Source of the DNA: an uncultured Ruminobacter sp.
GTDB lineage: Bacteria > Pseudomonadota > Gammaproteobacteria > Enterobacterales > Succinivibrionaceae
NCBI GenBank assembly: GCA_900767005.1
Contig: CAAFXL010000172.1
Coordinates: 1-34,865, forward strand
Length of the DNA: 34,865 bases
Direction of reading: 5' to 3'
The notes under the pieces are model-generated. The model did not search any database, had not been told where the DNA came from, and saw only the letters and a program-made list of their open reading frames with translations. The translations under genes and the position numbers were made by a program. This document shows positions 24,787 through 31,867 of the stretch, one piece after another (the first letter of the stretch is position 1; each line of letters opens with the position of its first letter).

Positions 24787-25494
24787 ATGAGTACCATACA
24801 AGAAAACATTCAATTAATTTTAGAACACATAAAAACTTGTGCTCAACAAGCTAACCGCAACCCTAATGATATAACTTTACTTGCTGTTAGTAAAACAAAA
24901 CCTACAGCTGATATTTATCAGGCTTACCTTGCAGGGCAAAGACAATTTGGTGAATCTTATGTCCAAGAAGCAGTTGAAAAAATTAACTACTTTCGCCAAC
25001 AAAATATCGATGATATCAAATGGCATTTTATTGGACCAATCCAATCAAATAAAACTAAGCTCATTGCAGAAAGCTTTGACGTTGTCCAAAGTGTTGATCG
25101 TATAAAAATCATTAAACGCTTAAATGAACAACGTCCAACAAATCTCAAACCTCTTGAAGTGTTAATTCAAGTTAATATCAGCAACGAGCCTCAAAAATCT
25201 GGAGCAACCTTTGCTGAACTCGATAGTCTTATTGAAGAAGTTAATAAGTCAAGTAATCTTACTTTCAAAGGTCTAATGGGAATAGCTGAAAACACGCAAG
25301 ATACCCATAAGATTTGTGAAGAATTCTTGCAATTAAATTCAAAATTCATACAATTAAAACAACAGTACCCTCAGATTGATACCCTTTCCCTAGGCATGAG
25401 TGCCGATATGGAAGAAGCGATATTAAGTGGTAGTACCATGGTTCGAATTGGTTCTGCGATTTTTGGAGCAAGAAACTACTCAACCAATAAATAG
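24787..25494 (+). CDS. yggS: PLP homeostasis protein YggS
   Basis: YggS (PLPBP) binds pyridoxal 5'-phosphate and keeps vitamin B6 and amino acid pools balanced; no enzyme activity is known. The 235-residue protein is an alanine-racemase-type barrel. The PLP lysine is in LLAVSKTKP, IKWHFIGPIQSNKTK is characteristic, and the C-terminal TLSLGMSADMEEAI and STMVRIGSAIFGAR bind the phosphate. Next come proC, yggT and yggU, an order conserved in gammaproteobacteria. Confidence 0.95.
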   Translation: MSTIQENIQLILEHIKTCAQQANRNPNDITLLAVSKTKPTADIYQAYLAGQRQFGESYVQEAVEKINYFRQQNIDDIKWHFIGPIQSNKTKLIAESFDVVQSVDRIKIIKRLNEQRPTNLKPLEVLIQVNISNEPQKSGATFAELDSLIEEVNKSSNLTFKGLMGIAENTQDTHKICEEFLQLNSKFIQLKQQYPQIDTLSLGMSADMEEAILSGSTMVRIGSAIFGARNYSTNK

Positions 25495-25526
25495 TCAAAA
25501 AGACTTCCATGCTATTTTAAACTATT

Positions 25527-25556
25527 TTGATTTTACAAACACAACTTATTTATACT
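25527..25556 (+). promoter_or_regulatory. probable proC promoter
   Basis: TTGATT (25527-25532) and TATACT (25551-25556) are 18 bp apart in the 80-bp gap before proC. The start codon follows the -10 by 18 bp, leaving a very short leader. Confidence 0.4.
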
Positions 25557-25574
25557 AAAAATTAAGGTTATATA

Positions 25575-26396
25575 ATGAACTTCAAAAAAATTACTTTTAT
25601 TGGCGGTGGTAATATGGCTCAGAGCCTTATTAATGGCATTATTAAAGCTAATTATCCTAAGGATTTAATCACCGTTTGTACTCCTCACGAAGAAAAAGTT
25701 TCAAGCTTAATCAATAAATTCCAAATTTGCGGAACAACTAATAACACTCAAGGCATTAAAGAGAGCGAAGTTATTGTTCTAGCGGTTAAACCACAAATGG
25801 CATTAGAAGCTCTAAAAGAAGCTAAAGAAGAAATTAAAGATTTTAGCGATAAATTAGTAATCTCTGTAATGGCAGGAATCACCGTAAATCGCATTAAAGA
25901 ATTACTTCCAAATGTAAAAAGAGTAGTTCGCGTAATGCCAAATACTCCATGCTTAATTGGTTATGGTTTTAGTGGTGCATTTAAAGAAGGCTTAAATCAA
26001 GAAGAAGAAACTTACGCTCAAGACTTATTATCATCATGCGGTAAAGTATTATGGGTTAATACTGAAGAAAAAATTGATGAAATTACTGCCCTATCAGGTA
26101 GTGCTCCAGCATACTTCTTCTTATTTCTTGAATGTATGCAAAATAAAGCTAAAGAATATGGTTTCTCTGATGAAGATGCTCGCTTAATCCTTGAAAATGT
26201 TGCTCTAGGAGCAAGCATGATGGTTTTAAAGAATCAAGACAAATCATTAGGGGAACTTCGTCAAGCTGTAACTTCTAAGGGGGGTACTACCGCAAAAGCT
26301 CTTGATGAATTTAATAAAGCAGATTTAAATAAGATTGTTTCACTTGCTCTTGATGCATGTAAAAACCGTGCAATTGAAATGGCAAAACAATTTTAG
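25575..26396 (+). CDS. proC: pyrroline-5-carboxylate reductase
   Basis: ProC reduces 1-pyrroline-5-carboxylate to proline with NADPH, the last step of proline synthesis. The 273-residue protein has the Rossmann motif FIGGGNMAQSLI at the N-terminus, AVKPQM, VMPNTPCLIGYG, and the C-terminal dimer/active-site segments ALSGSAPAYFFLFLE and QAVTSKGGTTAKALDEF. Length is normal. It follows yggS by 80 bp and precedes yggT by 51 bp. Confidence 0.96.
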   Translation: MNFKKITFIGGGNMAQSLINGIIKANYPKDLITVCTPHEEKVSSLINKFQICGTTNNTQGIKESEVIVLAVKPQMALEALKEAKEEIKDFSDKLVISVMAGITVNRIKELLPNVKRVVRVMPNTPCLIGYGFSGAFKEGLNQEEETYAQDLLSSCGKVLWVNTEEKIDEITALSGSAPAYFFLFLECMQNKAKEYGFSDEDARLILENVALGASMMVLKNQDKSLGELRQAVTSKGGTTAKALDEFNKADLNKIVSLALDACKNRAIEMAKQF

Positions 26397-26447
26397 CCTC
26401 TAAAAAAATCTGATAAAATGGCGAGTAGAATTTTTAAGGATAAATAA

Positions 26448-27014
26448 ATGCAAACTCTCTACATTTTTTATATTCCCGCATTGATCTTTTTTATAAGATT
26501 TTTAATGCAATATACTGGATGCGATTACTACCATCCAGCTTGTAAGTTTATTGTTATGCTTACAAGTCCATTTTTAAAATTAATTCCTACTCGCTCTAAT
26601 GGAAGAAACCAAAACACTAATATTCCGGCTTTAATTCTAAGTTTTATTTCACTTGAAGTTTTTGGTTTTATTGGCTTTTTCCTAATGTTTAGAGTTACTA
26701 ATATTAGCCCTAGCGACATTATATTTGTATTTGGCTTTCATCTTATTTTATTTGCCAATATGTTAGTAACAGTTACGATTTATCTACTAATTATTGGAGC
26801 AATTCTTAGTTGGATTCCTAATGAAAAACTAATGTATTGGACTAATATTATCTTTAGATTAGTTTCTCCTTTAACTAATCCTTTAGATAGAATTATTCCG
26901 CCAATTGGAGTAATTTCAATTTCATTTTTAGTACTTTTACTAATCCTTAATTTATTTCAATATTTAGTAATTCCATTTATATTAAATTTTTGGAGTAACC
27001 TTTGGTTTCAATAA
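26448..27014 (+). CDS. yggT: YggT-family membrane protein
   Basis: This 188-residue inner-membrane protein carries two copies of the YggT hydrophobic unit, one at each end. The second has LLIIGAILSWIPN and then NIIFRLVSPLTNPLDRIIPPIGVISISFLVLLL, the family signature. YggT relatives have been linked to osmotic tolerance and to cell-division protein placement, but the function is not settled. AAGGA precedes the ATG. The last 13 bases overlap yggU. Confidence 0.88.
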   Translation: MQTLYIFYIPALIFFIRFLMQYTGCDYYHPACKFIVMLTSPFLKLIPTRSNGRNQNTNIPALILSFISLEVFGFIGFFLMFRVTNISPSDIIFVFGFHLILFANMLVTVTIYLLIIGAILSWIPNEKLMYWTNIIFRLVSPLTNPLDRIIPPIGVISISFLVLLLILNLFQYLVIPFILNFWSNLWFQ

Positions 27015-27298
27015 AATATACTAAAACTAATGAAGAAATTACTTTAAATGTCGTTCTAGTGCCTAAATCAAGCCGCGATGATATTGTTGGAGCACTAGGA
27101 GAAGAATTAAAGATTGCAATCACTGCTCCTCCTGTTGATGGCAAAGCTAATGAACATGTGATTAAATACTTAGCTAAGCTTTTTAAAACCTCAAAAAGCA
27201 TGGTTAGTATTATTAAAGGTGAAACCTCAAAACATAAAATTATAAAAATTAAAGGATATCAAGTAATTCCTCAAAAAATTGAAGAATTACTTGATTAA
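27002..27298 (+). CDS. yggU: YggU/DUF167-family protein
   Basis: This 98-residue protein matches the YggU (DUF167) fold: NVVLVPKSSRDDIVG near the N-terminus, then KIAITAPPVDGKANEHVIKYLAK and the basic HKIIKIKG. Its role is unknown. The start appears to be TTG at 27002, preceded by GGAG at proper distance and overlapping the yggT end; no ATG lies near the family N-terminus. It closes the yggS-proC-yggT-yggU series and converges on plsC with a 10-bp gap. Confidence 0.88.
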   Translation: MVSIKYTKTNEEITLNVVLVPKSSRDDIVGALGEELKIAITAPPVDGKANEHVIKYLAKLFKTSKSMVSIIKGETSKHKIIKIKGYQVIPQKIEELLD

Positions 27299-27308
27299 GA
27301 ATGGATGA

Positions 27309-28073
27309 TTATTCATCACCATAAACTGGAGCTGGAGTTCCTTCTGGGCGTTTAACCTCTTTATCTAGCTCCTTAATGCGGTTAAGCATTTTTGTACGCA
27401 ATTCTTGATTAATTTTCTTTAAATCAGAACGTTCAACCTTATCCATCATAATTGGGTCTAGCATTTCCACAATAATTTCACCATTATTCCAACGGTTTAA
27501 TTTAATTTGCTTAGCATATGATGATGTAACAAATGGAATAATTGGTACTCCAGCAAGCATTGCGGTATGCACAGCCCCACTCTTAAATGGTAATAAACCA
27601 TTTCCTTTAGAGCGATGACCTTCAGGGAACATCCAAATTGATAAAGACTTATCTTTGATTTTTTTAACGATTGCTAAAAAATCACCACCAACTTTTTTAG
27701 CATTTTGGCGATCAATTAAAATATTACCTGATAACCAAAATAGTATCCCAAAAATTGGTGCCCAAATTAAGCTCTTTTTACCCACACAAACCACTCCTGG
27801 AGCAATAACCTCAGTCATGGTTATGATATCCCAGTTAGTCTGATGATTGCCCACAAAAACTGCAGGCATAATCTTTTCTAAATCAACATTAGGGTTTGGT
27901 CTAAAAGTTACCTTTACACCTAACACCCATTTAGCACAACCTAACATCTTAGTTAGAATATGGACGTTATTACGATGTTTTGGTCTAGCTAAACAAACAA
28001 TTAAACCTAAGATTAACCAAAGAACTGCTAAGAAGCCAAGAACAATCATTCTAAATAAAAAAATCATAAGCAA
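27309..28073 (-). CDS. plsC: 1-acyl-sn-glycerol-3-phosphate acyltransferase
   Basis: PlsC transfers an acyl chain to lysophosphatidic acid to make phosphatidic acid at the inner membrane. The 254-residue protein has an N-terminal membrane helix (about 3-27). The acyltransferase motifs are GNHQTNWD (His77-x4-Asp82), the second motif with LIDRQN, FPEGHRSKGNGLLPFKSGA (149 onward) and AGVPIIPF. It lies 6 bp downstream of parC, the same pair as parC-plsC in E. coli. Confidence 0.92.
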   Translation of the reverse strand: MLMIFLFRMIVLGFLAVLWLILGLIVCLARPKHRNNVHILTKMLGCAKWVLGVKVTFRPNPNVDLEKIMPAVFVGNHQTNWDIITMTEVIAPGVVCVGKKSLIWAPIFGILFWLSGNILIDRQNAKKVGGDFLAIVKKIKDKSLSIWMFPEGHRSKGNGLLPFKSGAVHTAMLAGVPIIPFVTSSYAKQIKLNRWNNGEIIVEMLDPIMMDKVERSDLKKINQELRTKMLNRIKELDKEVKRPEGTPAPVYGDE

Positions 28074-28079
28074 TTCCTA

Positions 28080-30407
28080 CTATAAATCATCAAATTCATC
28101 GTCATCAACTAAAGGGACAATTGGATCTGGTTCAATATTCTCAGGACTAATTACCTCTTCACGTAATACACTTATTGATGAAACACGCTGTAATCCGCGA
28201 GGTAACTTAATACCTCTTCTACCTCTTTCCCCAATATAAGTCTCTAAATCTTCAGGCTTAATGGTAAGTTGGCGTTTACCCGCAATAACTCTTAATGAAT
28301 CCTTTTCATTTAATAAGCAAACATGAACTACAAATTCATCTCTTGATTCAAGTTTATCAAGAGAAATGCTAATCATGCGATTGCCTTTACCTTTACTTAG
28401 TTTTGGCATATCTGAAAGCTTAAATAAAAGCATTCTTCCTTGATTAGAAATTACTGCACAAAGAGTATCTAAAGACTTATTAATCTTTAATGGTTGCTGA
28501 ACAATACCGCCTTCTGGGATTGATAAAATATTCTTTCCTTTGGTGGTGCGACTAATCATATCGGAGAAACTTGTGATAAAACCGTATCCTGCATCCGAAT
28601 AGATTAAAAAGTCATCTTGTTCTTCACCGCCTACTACAGTTTCAATCATTTCACCAGCTTCAAGCGTAAAACGACCCGTTAAAGGTTCACCTTGAGAACG
28701 AGCAGATGGAAGCTCATTAGCAAGCATTGAATAAGCACTACCACGATTAGATAGAAAAACAATCTGGTTATTGCTTCTTGTATAGGTCATAGCCTTAAAC
28801 ACATCGCCTTGCTTATAAGATAAACTTTCAGGATCTTGAATATGACCTTTAGCTGCTCTTACCCACCCCATCTTTGATAGAACTACAGTAACTGGTTCTG
28901 ATGGAATTAAATCCTTTTGTTCAATAACTTTAGCTTCAACACGGCTTACAATTGGGCTCTTTCTTTCATCACCATAAATCTTAGCATCCTCTTTAATTTC
29001 TTTCTTTAAGAGGTTCTTAAATTTAACTGGAGAATTAAGAATGCTTTCTAAATTATCTTTTTCTTTTGATAATTCATCATATTCTTCACGAAGTTTAATT
29101 TCAGAAAGACGAGCAAGTTGTCTAAGCTTTGTTTCAAGGATATATTCAGCTTGTGCATCAGTTAGATTAAAAGTCTTTATTAAAACTTCTTTTGGTTTTT
29201 CTTCTTCGCGAACTATGCGAATAACTTCATCAATATTTAAAAATATAGTGAAAAGAGCATCTAAAATATGAAGTCTAGCATTAATCTTACTAATTCTAGC
29301 TTCTAAACGCTTTCTAACTGTTTGCGACCTAAACTCAATCCACTCATTTAATATTTGAGGAAGTGATTTAACCTGAGGATTACCATTTAACCCTAAAATA
29401 TTAATATTGATTGGGTAACTTGTTTCTAAATCAAGTTTTGGAAGAGCAAAAAGATGCAACATTAATTCATCTAAATCAACACGGTTTGATCTAGGAACTA
29501 ACACAATACGGCAAGAACTACTTGATTCATCACGAACATCTGAAAGCATTGGAAGCTTTTTAGAAGTAATTAAAGCTGCAATCTTAGCTACGATATCAGA
29601 GCTTGAAACTTGGTATGGTAAATTAGTAATAATTACCTCACCCTTTTCAATTACATATGAAGCTCGCATCTTAATTGAGCCACGACCAGTTTCATAAATC
29701 TTTAAGATATCAGCTTTTGGCGTAATAATCTCAGCTTTAGTTGGGTAGTCTGGACCTTGCACAAAATCCATTAATTCTAAAGCAGTAGCTTTTGGATAAT
29801 CAATTAAATGGATAGTTGCTGCTGCAATTTCATTTACATTATGAGGTGGAATATTGGTTGCAATACCAACTGCAATACCAGTAGTACCATTTAATAAAAT
29901 ATTAGGAAGACGAGCTGGTAAAAACGCTGGTTCCTTTAATGTTCCATCAAAATTTGGGACATAATCAGTGCAATCATAGGCTAAATCTCTAAGTAAAACC
30001 TCTGAATATTTAGCAAGCTTTGATTCAGTATAACGCATAGCTGCATAAGACTTTGGATCATCAGGCTGACCCCAGTTACCTTGACCATCAACAAGAGGAT
30101 ATCGATAACTAAAATCTTGAGCCATAAGAACCATGGCTTCATAACATGAAGCATCACCATGCGGATGATATTTACCTAATACATCACCAACAGTACGTGC
30201 CGATTTTTTATATTTTGCTTTAGGATCTAAACCAAGTTCGCTCATTGCATAAATAATTCTTCTCTGAACTGGTTTTAATCCATCACTTACATGGGGTAGA
30301 GCACGATCTCGAATTACTGCCATTGAATAATTTAAATAAGCAGATTCTGTAAACGACTCTAAAGGCATTTGTTCAATGCCTTCAAGACTCATTTTTATTT
30401 CATCCAT
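28080..30407 (-). CDS. parC: DNA topoisomerase IV subunit A
   Basis: ParC is the DNA-cutting subunit of topoisomerase IV, which unlinks daughter chromosomes. The 775-residue length is near that of E. coli (752). Active-site Tyr126 is in AAMRYTES, and the winged-helix region is GKYHPHGDASCYEAMVLMAQ. E. coli ParC reads HGDSAC at this place, so the residue equivalent to Ser80 is Ala86, followed by Ser87. The coiled-coil tower and the C-terminal beta-pinwheel repeats (for example GYGFITSF, GRMLLFKLSDMP) follow. The acidic end is VPLVDDDEFDDL. parE is not in the window. Confidence 0.96.
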   Translation of the reverse strand: MDEIKMSLEGIEQMPLESFTESAYLNYSMAVIRDRALPHVSDGLKPVQRRIIYAMSELGLDPKAKYKKSARTVGDVLGKYHPHGDASCYEAMVLMAQDFSYRYPLVDGQGNWGQPDDPKSYAAMRYTESKLAKYSEVLLRDLAYDCTDYVPNFDGTLKEPAFLPARLPNILLNGTTGIAVGIATNIPPHNVNEIAAATIHLIDYPKATALELMDFVQGPDYPTKAEIITPKADILKIYETGRGSIKMRASYVIEKGEVIITNLPYQVSSSDIVAKIAALITSKKLPMLSDVRDESSSSCRIVLVPRSNRVDLDELMLHLFALPKLDLETSYPININILGLNGNPQVKSLPQILNEWIEFRSQTVRKRLEARISKINARLHILDALFTIFLNIDEVIRIVREEEKPKEVLIKTFNLTDAQAEYILETKLRQLARLSEIKLREEYDELSKEKDNLESILNSPVKFKNLLKKEIKEDAKIYGDERKSPIVSRVEAKVIEQKDLIPSEPVTVVLSKMGWVRAAKGHIQDPESLSYKQGDVFKAMTYTRSNNQIVFLSNRGSAYSMLANELPSARSQGEPLTGRFTLEAGEMIETVVGGEEQDDFLIYSDAGYGFITSFSDMISRTTKGKNILSIPEGGIVQQPLKINKSLDTLCAVISNQGRMLLFKLSDMPKLSKGKGNRMISISLDKLESRDEFVVHVCLLNEKDSLRVIAGKRQLTIKPEDLETYIGERGRRGIKLPRGLQRVSSISVLREEVISPENIEPDPIVPLVDDDEFDDL

Positions 30408-30471
30408 TCAATAAACACCTAAATTTAATAAAACGCTTAAAGTATTAAATTTATCTCTAAAATACTAGGGT

Positions 30472-30477
30472 ATTATA
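30472..30477 (-). promoter_or_regulatory. candidate parC -10 element
   Basis: A TATAAT lies on the minus strand about 65 bp before the parC start, in the 228-bp gap between parC and the L,D-transpeptidase. No good -35 is visible at the expected distance. Apart from this and the promoter of the next gene, the gap shows only AT-rich DNA. Confidence 0.3.
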
Positions 30478-30611
30478 ACCTTAAATAAATAATCATTCTA
30501 TGATACCTTAAGTGTTTTAAAGATTATGTCAATTTTATCTGAGCTTATTAGAACTTTTAGAAAAAATTCTATTATTTTAGGAAGAATTATAGATTTTAAG
30601 ATCTATTTTTG

Positions 30612-30617
30612 TATAAT
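30612..30617 (+). promoter_or_regulatory. -10 element of L,D-transpeptidase gene
   Basis: A perfect TATAAT lies 18 bp before the ATG at 30636; a GAGG ribosome site (30627-30630) lies between. Just upstream is the dyad ATAGAT-TTTAAG-ATCTAT (30589-30606), which overlaps the -35 position and could bind a regulator. Confidence 0.45.
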
Positions 30618-30635
30618 ACCAAGTACGAGGATTAT

Positions 30636-31289
30636 ATGAAAATTTTTAAGAATTTATTATTGCTTTTTTTGGTAGTAATGCCAAGTATTGCTCTCTCTTC
30701 TGACGCAACTAATGGCACAAAACTTCCCTTTAATCTCTATATTGATGCAATAATGGAAATGCCTGAATATGATCCCCAATTTGACTATCTTTTACTAAAA
30801 ACTACCAAGATTTCTACAAATTTAAACACCTCAAAAAATCTTGATTTTAATAAAAAGATTGTGAATAAAGTAGTAGTTAAAAAATCACAATATCGCATGT
30901 ATTTATATCATAATGATCGCCTAATTGTGAGTTTCTTAATTGCTCTTGGCAAAAATCCCCAAGGTCATAAAGTTTATGAAGGTGATAAAAGAACACCGGA
31001 AGGTAAATATATTCTAGATTACGTAAATCTAAATTCTCGTTTTCATAAAGCTTTCCATATATCTTACCCAAATGTTCACGATATCGAAAATGCTCGCAAA
31101 ATCGGCAAAAACCCAGGTGGCATGATTATGGTTCATGGACAGCCTTTAGCTAGAGATGATGATAAAGACGAATTACCAGGTCTTCAAGCTTCAAATTGGA
31201 CTGATGGTTGTATTGCTCTAATGAACTATGATATGGATAGATTTATTGAACTGGTAGGCCCAGGCACCCCAATCATTATTGAGCCTTAA
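30636..31289 (+). CDS. secreted L,D-transpeptidase (YkuD/YafK-like)
   Basis: This 217-residue exported protein carries an L,D-transpeptidase catalytic domain. The first 20 or so residues are a signal peptide (MKIFKNLLLLFLVVMPSIALS). The domain has GDKRTPEGKYILDYVN, MIMVHGQP with His167, and SNWTDGCIAL with nucleophile Cys192. Such enzymes make 3-3 peptidoglycan crosslinks, attach Braun-type lipoprotein, or cut that link (the YafK/DpaA group, which it resembles most around the Cys). The exact reaction cannot be decided by eye. The ATG at 30636 has a GAGG site; the frame extends to a TTG at 30609 inside the promoter. Confidence 0.82.
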   Translation: MKIFKNLLLLFLVVMPSIALSSDATNGTKLPFNLYIDAIMEMPEYDPQFDYLLLKTTKISTNLNTSKNLDFNKKIVNKVVVKKSQYRMYLYHNDRLIVSFLIALGKNPQGHKVYEGDKRTPEGKYILDYVNLNSRFHKAFHISYPNVHDIENARKIGKNPGGMIMVHGQPLARDDDKDELPGLQASNWTDGCIALMNYDMDRFIELVGPGTPIIIEP

Positions 31290-31360
31290 GAATTTAGACT
31301 CAATAATTTGATTTTTTATTAGTTAGCTCTTAATCTTAATAAGAACTAATCATGTTATTA

Positions 31361-31792
31361 CTATTCATGCCAATAAATATCAATTGGAAGAGTTGATTTA
31401 TCAACATCAGCAAAATCTTTAAATTCTTCTCCATTTTCATCTTTATCATAAGGATAAAGCACGGAAACTAAAGCATTATTTAAAAAGTCATCATAAGTTT
31501 CATAAGAAAGATCATCATCATCGATATAAAACATTACTCTAACGTAATATTTTTGAAGTTCCTCTGAAACGTCATCAATTTCCTCTGTTGATGGCTTAAA
31601 AATTAAAGCTTGTAAATGTTCATTTTGAAGAGCTCTTTCAAAATCATCATATAGACTCTTTTTTAGTCCCTCTTCTAATGAAAATGAAGTAACTTCTTCA
31701 ATAATTTCTAAAGCACTGCCTACGATTTTATCAAAACTTTCATCAGAAATATCATCAAGACTCTGACTAGGTAAATATTCAAAATACTGCAT
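31361..31792 (-). CDS. acidic hypothetical protein
   Basis: This 143-residue protein is not recognised. It is very acidic, with runs such as DDDD and many Asp/Glu, and has almost no lysine or arginine outside one short stretch. There is no signal peptide or membrane helix. It begins MQYFEYLPSQSLDDISDESFD and ends PIDIYWHE. Aromatic residues are frequent (YYVRVMFYIDDDD), which suggests a folded soluble domain. It has its own promoter-like element inside the terminator of the amylase gene upstream, so it is probably not part of that operon. Confidence 0.65.
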   Translation of the reverse strand: MQYFEYLPSQSLDDISDESFDKIVGSALEIIEEVTSFSLEEGLKKSLYDDFERALQNEHLQALIFKPSTEEIDDVSEELQKYYVRVMFYIDDDDLSYETYDDFLNNALVSVLYPYDKDENGEEFKDFADVDKSTLPIDIYWHE

Positions 31793-31802
31793 TTTTTATC
31801 CT

Positions 31803-31830
31803 AAAAAATAAGCCTAAAGAAACTTTAGGC
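31803..31830 (-). terminator. intrinsic terminator after alpha-amylase gene
   Basis: On the minus strand GCCTAAAG and CTTTAGGC form a perfect 8-bp stem with a 3-nt loop, followed by TTATTTTTT. It lies 37 bp after the amylase stop. Confidence 0.8.
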
Positions 31831-31832
31831 CT

Positions 31833-31841
31833 ATTATAGCA
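31833..31841 (-). promoter_or_regulatory. extended -10 promoter of acidic protein gene
   Basis: TGC followed by TATAAT on the minus strand (31841-31833) is a full extended -10. Transcription would begin about 31826, inside the stem of the preceding terminator. No good -35 is present, as is usual for extended -10 promoters. Confidence 0.4.
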
Positions 31842-31867
31842 AATTCTAAAAATTAATTATCTTATGA

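Noticed and set aside
27290..27312. Terminator between convergent yggU and plsC
   Set aside because: Only a 5-bp dyad (GATGA/TCATC) without a T-run is present; not enough to call.
27847..28239. Plus-strand frame across plsC and parC ends
   Set aside because: It is antisense to two well recognised genes and its composition is that of a shadow frame.
31278..31317. Terminator overlapping the L,D-transpeptidase stop codon
   Set aside because: ATTGAG/CTCAAT arms and a later T-run exist, but the stem is broken and the T-run is 6 bp away; too weak to list.
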